Shown: positions 32,050 to 44,014 of the stretch, one piece after another
Layout of the letters: every line of letters starts with the position of its first letter
Numbering within the stretch: the first letter of the stretch is position 1
Source: Lindgomyces ingoldianus
Lineage: Eukaryota; Ascomycota; Dothideomycetes; Pleosporales; Lindgomycetaceae
Assembly: GCF_010093535.1 (NCBI RefSeq)
Contig: NW_022985187.1
Span: 602,051-666,050, forward strand
DNA length: 64,000 nt
Direction: 5' to 3'
Notes under the pieces: generated by a model
What the model saw: the letters and a program-made list of their open reading frames with translations, nothing else
The model's database searches: none
Told to the model about the DNA's origin: nothing
Program-made: the position numbers and the translations under genes

Positions 32050-33731
32050 ATGGAGTGCGATATATGTGGGAAGCCCGGTGGCTTCTCCTACCCTCTCCAC
32101 TGCATTACTTGCGCCCGCGCCGCAATCGAACTCCCCCGAATCGAGTTAGCTAAGTGCCTGATCGACCACGACATGGTTGGAAAACACGTCAAAGCTGTGG
32201 TCGAAGGCTCGGAAGACAAATTGAGCCAGCACATCTCCCTGACCGATTCAAGAGGAGGCCTACTCGTAGACCGACATGAATGCACGAAGAATACAGACCT
32301 CCAGCGGACGAAGGCTGAGACGGCTGACGCGGAGGAGCGCATCCAACTCATCAGCGAGCAGGCTGCATTGCTCCGAGAACAAATAGCGGCTGCAAAGAAA
32401 CAGCTAGAGCAAAAGCGAGCTGCAAACGCACGGCGGAAGTCGGACCTCTCGTCCATGACGTACGGCATCGACTCCCGACGAGCCAACGAACTAGATAAGG
32501 TGCAGCACGACCTGAAGAGGATGGACTATAAATCTGACAAGGTTCATCATGAGACGACAGAGATGCGAATTTATCTCTGCAATACGGCGGCGAGGCTTGC
32601 TGGGCTCAAGACGACCCGTAGAAGGACTAAGGAGGGAGGCATCAAAGAAGTGTATAATATTGGGCCTGGGGCGCGTCTTCGAATTTATGATCTCCGAGAC
32701 CTACACGGTATGCACATTTTGGTTTCTGGCCCATGAGTTGTACTAATATGCATCTAGATGCCCAGTCTGATATTCTGTCAGCATCGCTCGGTGCCGTAGC
32801 ACATCTCTTGGTACGGATTTCTGCATATCTCGGCGTCCGCCTGCCTGCAGAGATTACATTACCTCACAACGACTATCCACAGCCCACAATATTCAGTCCT
32901 TCCTCTTCCTACCAGGGCAAGAAAGTTGTGTTCTCAGGGTCTACACCTTCTCATTCCTCGAGCACCAGCCCAGAGGCGTCCCGCACCTTTGACTCTCGAA
33001 CCCCACTTCCTAAACCGCGAACCCTCTTCATAGATCGCCCTCTGACTCACCTCGCTGCCGAAGACCCACCCGCATACTCGCTGTTCATAGAAGGGGTTAC
33101 TCTTCTTGCTTATAACATCGCATGGCTTTGCCGATCACAAGGCCTTAAGGAAGACTTCAATGACTGGGAGGACGTTTGCCCTATGGGCCGGAATCTTCAT
33201 CGCCTCCTAATTGCGCAGGAATCTCGCACCCCCCCACGGCCAGAGAATCCTCTGGACAAAGACATCGCTCCTGCTAAAACAAACTCGAGGACACCCCCCC
33301 CTCGAGCTCCAGTCGGCTTCGGGCAATTGTCTCATGCCACATGCCACTCATTCCTCAATTCTGCACAGAATGTGCAGTATTTGAGTGGATGGAAGTTATC
33401 ACCGACAAAGATAAGTGACAACCTGAAGGGTTTCCTACTTGGTGAGCAGCAGGCTCAGGAGTGGGATGTGATTAACCAGAAAGAGTGGGAGGACATGGAG
33501 AACATCATTGCAGAGGATCCTGTGCTCGTTGGGGCAAATCGGAGGGAGGGCACAGGGTTGGATGATGGCAGAGGCTACTTGACCTCTACTACAGGGGGCA
33601 AGACGATTACTGATGCCGCCGAGAGTGGTAACGAAGGAATCAAGTGGGAAGGAAGGAAGAGGGGAGTCAGCGGATGGACCAAGGTCAAGAGCCGGAATGA
33701 GGATGCTGTCAAAAAGACGGCTCCTGAGTGA
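32050..33731 (+). CDS. atg14: Autophagy protein Atg14 / Vps38-type PI3-kinase complex subunit, 543 aa
   Basis: Subunit that directs the Vps34 phosphatidylinositol 3-kinase complex to the autophagosome site. Two exons, 32050-32707 and 32758-33731 (1632 nt). The N-terminus has a paired cysteine motif, CDIC...CITC (Cys 3, 6, 18, 21), typical of Atg14. Residues about 85-200 are a long coiled coil (ERIQLISEQAALLREQIAAA...). The C-terminal domain includes GARLRIYDLRDLHD, a junction into SASLGAVAHLLVRISAYLGV, and FIEGVTLLAYNIAWLCRSQG, as in fungal Atg14/UVRAG proteins. The region between is Ser/Pro-rich and variable. Vps38/UVRAG is the main alternative, because the two share this domain plan; the N-terminal cysteines favour Atg14. 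Confidence 0.8.
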
Positions 33732-34458
33732 ACGTGCGGCCACAACATGTCTACCACTTACACAAGCTCAAGGCGGATCCGCATGCTGACAGATAGCGAT
33801 GACAGGTTGGATGGAAGTTGACTGTGAATCTAATCTACCTATCATCTATTCTTAATCTGCTGCAAGATGGTGCAAAATGTTTAGCCAGCTTAGTACCGAT
33901 CACGAGCTTCCAAAGGCCCTAGAATAGCAACGTGCCAGTGTGCAATAATATGGCAACCAGGAACAGGTCGCCGTTCACTCATGCATGATGCACTGTTTCT
34001 CAAATCAACACTTGCCAAGCCCGACGTGGAGCGAGGCAGTCGGAGAATTTTATTGCATCATCCGCAGCTTGCCCGACTGGATGTATGCACGAACGAAACA
34101 CGGACACAGGCCGTCGACACGAAGCCAGAAGCCCGCATTTTGAGCATTTCTCATCCATCACGATTATTCAGACCGCAAGACTCATCCTGAACACTCGTAC
34201 CACCTTCCGGCTGTAGTTATAAGTAGTGGTTGCTGTCATGGACGCCTTCTTCGGAGGAACAATCACACCATTGTTGCAATTGCGCCATCGGAGACAAAGA
34301 CGAGGGGTTGAATCGCCCCGCCGACACCGAGTAGCTTAAAAGTACGCCATATATTTTTGGGCCTGATAAACGACGGAGTCTACACATTTGCTTCTTCTTC
34401 TCCTCTTCTTCCACTTCAGTCACCCATAGAATTTGGTATTATTAGAGTCGAATTCGAG
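33732..34458. promoter_or_regulatory. Upstream region of cystathionine gamma-lyase
   Basis: 727 bases. An in-frame ATG at 34357 lies 34 codons before the chosen start at 34459 with no stop between; it is probably in the 5' leader. CT-rich sequence at 34385-34425 is promoter or leader-like. Confidence 0.4.
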
Positions 34459-35822
34459 ATGACATTCACTGAACATCCCATCGAGACCCCGCCACGGGCA
34501 CCCTCTCCAGTCCACAAATTCGGCACTTTAGCAGTACATGCTGGAAGCCCCCACGACCCGGTGACGGGCGCTGTTATTGAGGCTGTAGGTATACATTATG
34601 GCATTCAAAGGGCCGATTGCTAATATTCCCAGATCTCCCTCTCCACAACCTTTGCCCAGACTAGTGTTGGACATCCTGTAGGAGTCTTCGAATACTCCCG
34701 GTCTTCGAATCCAAATAGGTGCGTCTCCTTCACATCTGAGGGGTCGAGTTATTGTGCTGACGTGATTCATGTAGGGACAACTTTGAACGCGCAATTGCAG
34801 CCCTGGAACATGCCCGCTATGCCCTCGCCTTCAGTTCGGGTTCCGCAACAACCGCCAACATTCTGCAATCCCTCGCCGCAGGCTCCCATGTAATATCTGT
34901 CTCCGATGTGTACGGCGGGACACACCGCTACTTCACAAAAGTCGCGCTTTCCCACAACGTCCAAGTGACCTTCTCGCCCTCGATTGAAATCGACATCGCT
35001 GAGCTCATCCGCCCGGAAACGAAGCTGATCTGGATAGAGACGCCCTCAAACCCTACGCTATCGTTGGTTGACATAAGGCGAGTGGCTACCGTAGCGCATC
35101 AACATGGTATTCTCGTGGTTGTAGACAACACATTTCTATCACCATATATCCAGAATCCACTGGACCACGGAGCAGATATCGTTGTACATTCCGTCACGAA
35201 ATATATAAACGGACACTCAGATGTTGTTATGGGTGCTGCGGCTTTTAATTCCTCAGAGCTGAACGACAGACTCACGTTCCTGCAAAACGCCATTGGAGCC
35301 GTTCCCTCGGCATTCGACTGCTGGCTTGCACACCGCGGTCTGAAGACGTTGCATCTTAGGGCACGAGAGGCCACGAAAAATGCCACAGCAGTTGCCCACG
35401 CACTCCAATCCTCGCCCCACGTTGTTGCAGTCAACTATCCCGGTCTCCCCTCCCATCCACAGTACGCTGTAACCCTAAAGCAGCACCGTGATGGCATGGG
35501 TGGTGGCATGCTCTCTTTCCGTATCCGCGGCGGTCATGAAGCTGCCGAGAGGTTCTGCCAATCAACCAAGATCTTCACACTAGCTGAATCGCTTGGTGGA
35601 GTGGAATCTCTCGTAGAAGTCCCAGGCGCCATGACGCACGCTGGGATCCCGCGCGAGCAACGCGAGGCAGCAGGCGTCTATGACGACTTGGTACGAGTCA
35701 GCTGTGGTATCGAGGATGAGTACGATCTTAAGGCAGATGTGTTGCAGGCGCTTGAGAAGGCAGTCGTAGGACCCAAGATCAAGAACGGGCTTGCGAATGG
35801 ACATGGGCATGTTCCAGCATGA
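34459..35822 (+). CDS. cys3: Cystathionine gamma-lyase, 419 aa
   Basis: PLP enzyme of transsulfuration that cleaves cystathionine to cysteine, 2-oxobutyrate and ammonia. Exons 34459-34584, 34633-34718, 34775-35822 (1260 nt). Family blocks in order: FGTLAVHAG, TTFAQTSVG, EYSRSSNPNR (phosphate-binding Tyr-Ser-Arg), FSSGSATTANILQSL, WIETPSNPTL, VVVDNTFLSPY, and HSVTKYINGHSDVVMG with the PLP-binding Lys at about residue 213, then LAESLGGVESLVEVP and SCGIEDEYDL. Gamma-lyase is favoured over cystathionine beta-lyase or gamma-synthase by overall sequence resemblance to fungal Cys3 and its short N-terminus; the assignment within the family is an inference. The His/Gly-rich tail is variable. Confidence 0.92.
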
Positions 35823-36331
35823 GAACAAAAGAGAGGTATCAGGAGCTGGGGGTGTTTGTGTTGATTATTTGGTCTTGTTACGAGCCATGGCAGCGATAGT
35901 TTCTAGACACGAGGAAAAAGGCATGGAATGTTAAATGGCGTTTCGGATGTCGTAGAGACCCGAAGCTAAAAGAGTATGGATGGCATTCAACAGAATCCTC
36001 TCTAATACAAGCATACAGGTGCCAAATCTAATTTCTTTCCTATGCCCTCTGGAACTTGACTTGCTTGTTCCCTCTCTTATGTGTATCTTCAGCAACCTGA
36101 TATGTGGTCGGCTTAAGTTGTGTTGACGCTGTTTGCTAGGGCGATATCTAACCAAGTCATGGAGAAGCCCTCCCCAATACTCTTCCCCGATACTACAGAA
36201 GGAAATGGCGCAATTGTAAGTTTTACAGTTTAAGAAATTCATGTTTATTTCTTGAACCCTAGTGATAGTAGCATTAACCGGTGGTAGTTTGGATGCACAA
36301 AGAATGAACAAAAATAAAAGGGGAAAAAGGA
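35823..36331. other. Intergenic between cys3 and tRNA-Ser
   Basis: 509 bases. Nothing recognised except the T-rich strand (A-rich on plus, 36308-36330) that forms the polymerase III terminator of the minus-strand tRNA gene. Confidence 0.4.
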
Positions 36332-36412
36332 CGACACCTCAGAGATTCGAACTCTGGCCTCCTAAGAGACAAGCTTAGCAGGCTTGCGCGATAACCACTC
36401 CGCCAAAGTGCC
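36332..36412 (-). tRNA. tRNA-Ser (anticodon GCU)
   Basis: The minus strand folds as an 81-nt class II tRNA without intron. The acceptor GGCACTT pairs with AGGTGTC and the discriminator is G. The anticodon stem CAAGC/GCTTG carries the loop CTGCTAA (anticodon GCT). The variable arm is long, as in serine tRNAs. The T arm is CAGAG-TTCGAAT-CTCTG. The box B sequence GTTCGAATC is intact. T-runs follow downstream on the minus strand. Confidence 0.93.
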
Positions 36413-37002
36413 TATGAATGAATTACTGGGGTTAATATGCAGTATATATACATGCTGCCTGACAAAGAAAAGAAATCGTCTCCAGAAAATCGGTAAACGG
36501 GAACTCGGCCAGTTGGATGGTGACTCTTTCATATCATGTGGCGGATTCACGAAGCCTCCAGGTGGGTCGAGGCAGAAGTGGACTTGATTTGAGTAGAGGA
36601 GTTGTAGTTTCCATGTTTTCATGGTTTATTTGACTTCACAGGTTGTGAAAAAAAAACTGCTTCAATAACGCTACACCAATCTTATTCAGTCACTCTACTT
36701 TTACGCGGCTACCTGATTTCACCCTTAACTATGAAGGTAACACCTAGCCTGCGATTCCAGCAAACCGATCACCACTCCCCGTCATTCTTTCGCACTAGAA
36801 TGAGTTCCAAATCGGCCAATCAATCAACCAATACCTGGAGGAGACCTGAAAATGCAAAGTGAGCAAGAGTTTCACAAAATCGTGTTCTAAAATGGAGAGA
36901 ACAAGGTAGCTGTGAAGCTGAAGGGTCTATTGATAGGATACACAATGTGTGAGTTCAAAAGGGGCATTCATAAGCATCATCGGATCTGCACGTTTGGAAA
37001 GT
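36413..37002. other. Intergenic between tRNA-Ser and nus1
   Basis: 590 bases of 5' flank of the tRNA and 3' flank of nus1. An A-run lies at about 36647-36656. No gene was recognised. Confidence 0.4.
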
Positions 37003-38162
37003 TTACCTTCCCAATCGCATCTCTGCTCTTGAAAAATTGTGCAGGGCCCTTATGAAGACCTGGTAGTTAACACCTTTGTTGTCCGGCAGGTGGCTGCGGT
37101 GTTGGTTAGTCATGGAAATCTACTCGAAGACCTGAGGGGTAGGTAGCTTACAATATCTCGGTCAACCGCAGCTGCCATGGCGGATACCCCTTCAACACCA
37201 CGGTTGGGCCGAACAGAATCAGAAGATCTGGCTCTTCCGACACAGCCTCACGCAACTCGGCGTCAATCAAGTCTGCTGTAATCTGAGCTTGGTGAAGGTT
37301 CCCATTCTGGCTCATCTGTGAGAGCGTCTTGGTGAGATCGAGTAAAGTGTCGCGCCCATCTTCAGCCGAGAGAAGCAGCACATTCAGGTGCTGTCGATCA
37401 TGCTTCGCCTCGGCAGGATCCTGGGTGGAGAAGTCGGGTGTGCGGGGTGGTGAGTAGGACTGCAGATGGGGTGCGCGAAGAGAAAGTGTGGGTTTCCGTC
37501 GAGGACCGAAGTAGGACTCGAGGGTCAGGGAAATGGCACTGTGCGTGTTTGGCATGTAGTTTTTGAGTTTACCTAGAATTTATTAGCCCGTAAAAGATAA
37601 GAGCGGAAGTCAAGGGCAAAGGAAAGGACTGACCTGTCCTCTCGTATATGCTCAGATTCGGAATTCCGGCGGATACAGTCCAGGCCGCAATCTCGCACAC
37701 ATCGTTCATCAAGCCCTCTATGCCCGCAGTGCCCTGGTCTTCGTCGCTCTCGTGGAAGTCCACAATTACGCTCAGATGTTTCGGGAGCCGGTCCAATTTC
37801 CTTATGTCGCGCTGGATAAACTCAGGTGTCCTGTGGTGATAGAAGAGCACCGCAGCCAGCTTGCTTTTGACGAGCCGGTAGGCACGCCGGAAGCGGAAGT
37901 AGATAGAAAAGAAAGCGGCGATAATGGCGTATATTGCGACATGTACGGCATGGCGAACAATGCCTGTCCTGCGCTTCTTGTGGTGGTGACGCCTCTGGTA
38001 GGGCGTGGAGGATCTGGATGGCGAAGGGGAAGAGGACGGGGGCTCGGGAGGCAGGTAGGATTTCAGCATCCGCTCGCGCTCTTTGGGGGTGAGCGGCCGG
38101 CCCTCTACCGTGCCTCGGCGGAGGGCAGTGGATTCCTTGGGGCCATAGCCCTTGGTAGCCAT
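37003..38162 (-). CDS. nus1: Dehydrodolichyl diphosphate synthase complex subunit Nus1 (NgBR-like), 346 aa
   Basis: ER membrane partner of the cis-prenyltransferase that makes the dolichol precursor for N-glycosylation. Minus-strand exons 38162-37634, 37572-37152, 37093-37003 (1041 nt). The N-terminus is basic and Ser/Pro-rich. One membrane segment lies at about residues 69-90 (HAVHVAIYAIIAAFFSIYF). The cis-prenyltransferase-like fold includes LPKHLSVIVDFHE, CEIAAWTVSAGIPNLSIYER and LLILFGPTVVLKGYPPWQLR. The last exon ends RAEMRLGR, giving the C-terminal RxG motif needed for complex activity. The catalytic aspartate motif of true cis-prenyltransferases is not seen, as expected for Nus1. It is head-to-head with sec10. 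Confidence 0.92.
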
Positions 38163-38769
38163 TAGGGCGGCCAGAATGGAGTTATGGGGGGGTTAGCAGC
38201 TTCTGAAGCTCGAACGAGGGGTAAGAAGGGACAAGAATGGGATTGGAGCTTATTACGACAGGAATGGTTGCTGTGGGTGTCAGTGGGACGACAAGCAGTG
38301 ATGTGTTGGGAGTGCATACTTGCGCAGTATGAATTTCCCTGCTTGAGGCTGCCGGCGGTGCACGGTGCCGAACATCCATGGAGGGCAACCAAAATATATT
38401 TACTGCTAAGCCTTGGGGAGCGGCGATTGCGCGTAGCAGTCGCAACTGCTGATAGCGGACGCCAGACAGCCACTCTAGGGGTCAGGGCTCATGTTAAATA
38501 GATCAGCGTTGGTGGTGTTGGAAAGCTATCTATATGATCCAAGTCAGTCGTCGGCAGCGTGAACCAGAACCTGGGCTCCAAGACACTCCTCCGACGCGGG
38601 GGGGGGTTTCTCCGGCAAGCCACATCATTTGCGGAGGTGAAGCCATCCATGCTCGAGCTCCATCCCGCGCAATTCACTTCCACCGCCTGATCTGCCCGAT
38701 CAACGCCACACGCTTCGCGACTCTTTCGTAGCGACAGCCTCCATGCTCCGCAGATAGCCAGCAGGAATC
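38163..38769. promoter_or_regulatory. Divergent promoter region of nus1 and sec10
   Basis: 607 bases between divergent starts. A G-run lies at 38598-38606. No firm binding site was assigned. Confidence 0.4.
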
Positions 38770-41436
38770 ATGTCCGTGTCGCGCCCCAGCGGGGACGCGG
38801 CATCTATTCTCTCGCATTCAACCTCACGAACCGTCTCTGCCCGTGCCCCAGTGTTCACTCTAGATACTTTTTCGGTATGTGCTTCGGCATCGTTCTTGTA
38901 GCTCCCCTAACGCTGCTGCTAGAATAAAGACTTCATCGTCAAGGACTTTATCGAATCGCTGTCAGATGCTGCCGTGCCTGCCTCTCGCAGGTCTGGCCCC
39001 TCCTCTGGCCAACAAGCCTTTGACCCCAAGCCCCTCATTCGCACCTTCGAACACGCCCTGGCTCACTTGAATAACCTGTCGGAAGAGCTAGAGACCAGAG
39101 AGAACGAGCTCTCTGGCGCGGTGCGTCGAGCCGAATCTCAGCACAACCAGAACGTGGAATCGCTAGGGAGGAAACTTGACCAAGCGATCGACCGGTTTCA
39201 GCGATTAGACAGCTCACTGAACGGGAATGTGAACGACGATGGAGTGCAGGACGCTGGAGGAAACGTTGCGGTTCGCATCGGAGAGAGGCTGGAGGAACTG
39301 GACAGGCAGCGGCAGCGCGCACAAGACGCAAGGTTCTTGATCCGGTGCTGGCAAGAGGTGAGCGATAAAGGCGACCTCTCCACATTGGAGGACATGCGGA
39401 GGTTAGGAGGCGGCGATGGCAAGGTTCGCTGTGCGCATATCGCCCGACAGCTGCTCAAAATCAGTGCACGACTCGACCCAGATGGTACCCAACATGTCAA
39501 TGGAAACGGACGTGCTCAGAATGGAAATGGTGTCAAGAGGAGGCCCGTTGGTAACCAAGCGAGGTTTCCGACACGAGAGATTATTGAAAAGTTCTTAGAG
39601 AACTTAGAACAGGACCTGCTACAGCAGTTCGACGAGTTCTATCGCCGGCCGAACTACGACGGTATGCGAGAATGTGCAATTGCACTGCGCGACTTCAGCG
39701 ATGGAGCTAGTGTTATGGCAACCTACGTTAACCAACATTCGTTCTTCATTGACCGGAATCAATTAATCACAGAAGAAATTACTGGCGACGCTGAGACCTG
39801 GGATCGTCTGCAAGACCCAGATGCCGAACCACCAGGCGTGGAACCAAGCCTACAATCGCTCGTGGACGAAGTTCGAATCGTTGTCCAAGAAGAATCCGCC
39901 ATCATAAAACGCGCATTTCCCTATTATGATGAGGTCCTGATCAGGTTTATCCAGCGAATATTCCAGCAGTCAATCCAACAACGGTTAGAAATGGTTCTCG
40001 ATAAAGCTAACGAGTTGTCCTCTCTCGCCTTCCTCCGCTCACTCCAAGCAGCAAGAAGCTACATCGCCGCCCTCGTCGATGACCTCAAATCTCACGGCCT
40101 GACAGAGCACCCCGAGCCCGTAACTTCTCAAATCGCCGCGACACTGGACCAACAACTCGAAGACCTCTTTGTCCCCTACTTCGTCGGCTCCTCCTACATT
40201 GAGCGAGAGAAGAAGAATCTGGAAGAACTCTACTCCTCGCTCCTCCTTAAATTCACAATCTACCACTCACGCCGTCGCAAGATGCCGACCACATACTTCG
40301 CCTCCCTCGCTCAGCGTGGGAAAGAGCTTGCGGCTTCAGCACGAGATGCTTATATGGATCGTCTGGATAGCACGGATCTACCAGCAACGCAAAAAGCTAT
40401 GCTTCTTCGAATCGCTGGTCTAAAGGAAGATCAGAGCGAGAAGAAGGACATTGAAGTCACTGACGAGGACGGAAAGCTTTCATTATCAAACGCAAAGCGT
40501 ATGTTGAAGTGGCTGGCAGAGGGCGTCGGTCGAGGCCTAGAACTCTCTCCCGGCAACGAAACTCCCAAAGATGTCCAAAATCTCTTGAATTTGCTCCTTA
40601 CACATATGGGCGAGATATACCTTGAGACAGCCCTGGATGCGTAAGTCCCCCAACTCCAACTTAGCATTCCGTGTCTGATATCGTCTAGAGCATTTGACCA
40701 CGCCGCCTCCCAAGAATCCCTCAAAACACCCCCCGACCTCACACACCTCCCCTCGCTTCACACTATTACCACAATCCTCCATCTCCTCCAACAAACTACT
40801 TCCACCATCCTCCTCCCCCTCTGCACCCCGAACCTCACCATTCGCCGCGAAATCGAGAAATCCACCTCAACAACCCTCTCAACCCTGGAATCCAAGCTCT
40901 CCAACATCCTCAACTTAACACTAGCCGCGAGTCTGAACTGGGTCACCAAATGTCTCCAACAACAAAAGAAGACAGATTTCAGACCAAAGGATGACACGGA
41001 CTTGGCGCTGCTGGCGACCGAGACGCCAGCTTGTCAGAACGTAGTTCAATTTTTGACTCGTGTGGCGAGTCAGAGTACGGCGGCGCTGGGTGGCAGGAAT
41101 CTCTCTTTGTTCCTTGCCGAGCTTGCGAGGGGTCTGCGTGCGCTTGTTCTTGAGCATTTGCGGAAATTCTCCGTCTCACTGACTGGTGGTCTGGTTGTGA
41201 GCAAGGATATGACAAAATATGTGGAATTGGTGAGAGGATGGCCGACGGGCGAAGAATTGGAACCGGGTGCTATGGATGTCTTGGTTGACGTGGCGAATCT
41301 GTTCGTTATTGGGCCTGAGGCCTTGAGGGAAAGGTTGAGGGGAGCGGGGGCGGATGTGCAAGAGTTGAAGGCGTTTATCATGAAGAGAGAGGATGTTGGC
41401 AGCGTGGGAGTTCAGGCAGCACTGAGCGCGGTGTAA
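38770..41436 (+). CDS. sec10: Exocyst complex component Sec10, 856 aa
   Basis: Subunit of the exocyst, which tethers secretory vesicles to the plasma membrane at growth sites such as hyphal tips. Exons 38770-38874, 38923-40640, 40689-41436 (2571 nt). The first junction gives TLDTFSNKDFIVKDFIESLS. An N-terminal coiled coil (about residues 60-150) precedes RFLIRCWQEVSDKGDLSTLE, then TREIIEKFLENLEQDLLQQF and SVMATYVNQHSFFIDRNQLI. FVPYFVGSSYIEREKKNLEE and KFTIYHSRRRKMPTTYFASL follow in the helical C-terminal rods. Length and motif order fit filamentous fungal Sec10. The Gly/Asn-rich insert at about 230-260 is variable. Confidence 0.92.
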
Positions 41437-41765
41437 GATAACACTGGAATTTTAGACGATACTTGGAGGATGCCAATATCAGGTGTTTATCGCCATGTAT
41501 ACGTTCGATATGAATGGGTGTGGCTAGTTGTTGAACGGCCCCAACTTGGTTCATAACAGGATTGGATGAGGTTGTGATGTATTGATTCTACACCATGTCT
41601 TCGTGACTGTCATCGCCGATAACCCCACTTCACAGGCATTGAGGATTCCAACCCCACGGTGTAGCACGCGCATTGATGCACCGAACACCTATGTTCGTTG
41701 TAGGTCATGAAGTACATTTTCTTCCGCCTCGCCAAAGAACCCATGCAACCGAGGACCCAGAGCAA
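41437..41765. other. Convergent intergenic region
   Basis: 3' flanks of sec10 and rps15. Nothing recognised. Confidence 0.4.
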
Positions 41766-42574
41766 TTACTTGAGAGGAATGAAACGGGAAGAGTGGGTAG
41801 CACCGATACCCGGCCTTCCGTGCTTAACGGGCTTACTGTGGAATAATTAGCCGTCACCCAACACATACAATTATCCAACTTGATGAAACGTACTATGAGA
41901 TCGAGAACTCTCCCAAGTAATGGCCGACCATTTCCGGCTTGATCTCAACCTGGTTGAATTCCTTTCCAGAGTAGATACCAATGACGCTGCCGATCATCTC
42001 GGGCACGACGATCATGTCTCGGAGGTGGGTCTTGACGAGGTCGGGCTTCTCGTTGGGCCGGGCCTCTTGCTTGGCCTTTCGTAGCTTCTTGATCAGACCC
42101 ATAGGCTTGCGCTTCAGGCCACGGTTGAATCGACGTCGGGCACGGGCATGGACGAGATCGCGGAGTTCTTCGGAGGAGAGGTCGAGAAGTCTGGGGATAA
42201 ACCATCAGTATACTGGGGTCCACTGACGAAATTCCACGGTCTCAGCGGAAGGTCGCCACAAGGTGGGACATACTGGTCAAGGTCGACTCCACGGTATGAG
42301 AACTTGCGGAAGGCTCTCTTCTTCTTGAGCTCTGTTGAATTATATTGTCAGCCCTGGACCGTTCTCCACGCCTAATTTCATAATCTTGGAGATTTCCACG
42401 CCAATTTCAAGCCCAGTAAAGCCTCCAGTCGGAACGATACTCATATCTAGGTAGAGAGGTACTGCGAAGGGGAATGTGCATACCAGCAGCCTCCTCGGCG
42501 TTCTGTACTACTGTTAGCAAGGAAATGGGGAGAAATCAGCGATGACAGAGACTAACGTAGTTCTCATCAGCCAT
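41766..42574 (-). CDS. rps15: 40S ribosomal protein S15 (uS19), 153 aa
   Basis: Small-subunit head protein near the decoding site. Five exons on the minus strand: 42574-42557 (18 nt), 42502-42484 (19 nt), 42331-42274, 42190-41894, 41835-41766 (462 nt in total). The product starts [20 protein letters not shown], then [80 protein letters not shown] and ends HSSRFIPLK, as all eukaryotic S15 do. Two tiny 5' exons are typical of fungal ribosomal genes, whose first introns often carry regulation. Stopping at the TAG after EFSIS would drop the conserved last exon. Confidence 0.96.
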
Positions 42575-43009
42575 AATTGCGATTAATCGAAGTGGCTATA
42601 TGGTTGACTTCGATGTCGCGGTGTTGGTGTTGGTCGTCGTTGAAGGATGGTCAGTTGAGGTTGAGCAAATGTGGGCGAACGCCAAAACTAAGCGAGGGCG
42701 AGGTCTTGGCACCTCAAACATTCCACAATTGACCTGGGTCACGACTTTCGAATTTAAAGATTAGATTTCATTTTAGGAATCACTCTGGGAACAATCTGGT
42801 ACATCAAAGATTGAGGGTGCATGGTTTTCATTCAATGTTCGCTAGTGTAGCAACCTTTCGAAGGATTGCTTCAAAATGACTTCCCAATGGTTGCATTGAA
42901 AGCAGGCTCGACACCTCCCAAATTCTCCTTTCCATGCCATATGATTTCCATGAATGTAAACATGCATCTGTGCGCATTCGCTGGAGACAGGCACGTCGTG
43001 GTGACGCGC
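42575..43009. promoter_or_regulatory. rps15 upstream region and P2 3' flank
   Basis: 435 bases between two tandem minus-strand ribosomal genes. No site was assigned. Confidence 0.4.
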
Positions 43010-43473
43010 TTAGTCGAAGAGGCCAAAACCCATATCCTCGTCGGATTCCTCCTTCTCTTCTTCCTTCTCCTCCTCCTTGGCCTCCTCAGCAGGAGCGGCA
43101 CCACCGGCGGCAGCACCGCCAGCAGCAGCACCGCCACCGCCGCCGGACGGGACGGAGGCGAGCTTCTCGTTACCCTGGGAGATCAACTATACCCGGATTA
43201 ACCATGTTCGCAATCAGTTGGCTGCCACTATAAAAGCGCAACCCATGTCTGTGAATTTCATACCTCGTTGATGTCCTTACCCTTGAGCTCACCAAGAAGC
43301 TTTTCGAGACGGTCGTCGTCGGCCTCGATACCAACGGATTCCAGGACGCTCTAGAATTACATGAGTTTCCGGTTGAATAAGTATAGTCCAGAGAATCGCA
43401 CCTTGATTTCAGAGGCAGACGGGGAGGTGTTTCCACCGAGACCCAAGAGGAGGTAGGCTGCGAGATGCTTCAT
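43010..43473 (-). CDS. rpp2: 60S acidic ribosomal protein P2, 111 aa
   Basis: Stalk protein that dimerises with P1 on P0 and stimulates elongation-factor GTPases. Minus-strand exons 43473-43402, 43350-43264, 43186-43010 (336 nt), all phase 0. The N-terminal helical domain reads [20 protein letters not shown], then [20 protein letters not shown] and [20 protein letters not shown], matching P2 and not P1 (P1 begins with a different helix). A Gly/Ala hinge follows, then the shared tail [12 protein letters not shown], the same as in P0 in this window. The third exon starts at TTGATCTCC, because the ELISQG sequence is conserved. Confidence 0.95.
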
Positions 43474-44014
43474 GGTGAAAGTTGGACTGGTAGAAGGGGA
43501 TTCGGGAAGAACAGGAGCACAATCGATTTAACCTGCGCAAATTTAGCGGCAAGTATTTACACGCAAGGACGATACATACCGTATGAACGGAGACTGAGGC
43601 TTCAAGTTCTCTTCGCTGGTTTATGAATGTGCGTGGGAAATGTTCGACTCAAAGCAGATATTCAACCACGGGCTGTGTGGGCGACACAACGCTAGCCCAA
43701 TTGGAATTAGCGTCTCGGACCGGAATAACTCATCTTGGCAGGACGCTCGCAGACTTGGACGATCTCGCCTTGGCACGTGACGCCTCGCGACTAAAAGGCC
43801 GGCTGGCCTTCCCACTCAACTCTCCAGCACGCCCCCGACCACCATTCACCCCGCGGTTCCTCGGAGCCGCTGTATATAAGTCCTCTTTCCGCCGCTCTCC
43901 TGGAGGCTGTCTTCTATTATTCTCAACTCCTCGCTCTCCAACCAAGCATGTGCGACTTGCCTAACAACCGATACGACCGGTAATCCTGAGTCAATCCTTT
44001 TTCTGCCACCCAAC
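43474..44014. promoter_or_regulatory. Divergent promoter region of P2 and spt2
   Basis: 541 bases between divergent starts. An E-box-like CACGTGAC lies at 43774-43781 and a TATA-like TATATAAG at 43873-43880, about 135 bases before the spt2 ATG. Their use is an inference. Confidence 0.5.

Noticed and set aside
34357..34458. 34-residue N-terminal extension of cystathionine gamma-lyase
   Set aside because: It is open in frame but does not resemble the family start; MTFTEHP at 34459 fits the usual N-terminus.
41893..42102. S15 protein ending after EFSIS
   Set aside because: A further 70-base exon (41766-41835) encodes the conserved tail [10 protein letters not shown]...FIPLK; the early stop lies in an intron.
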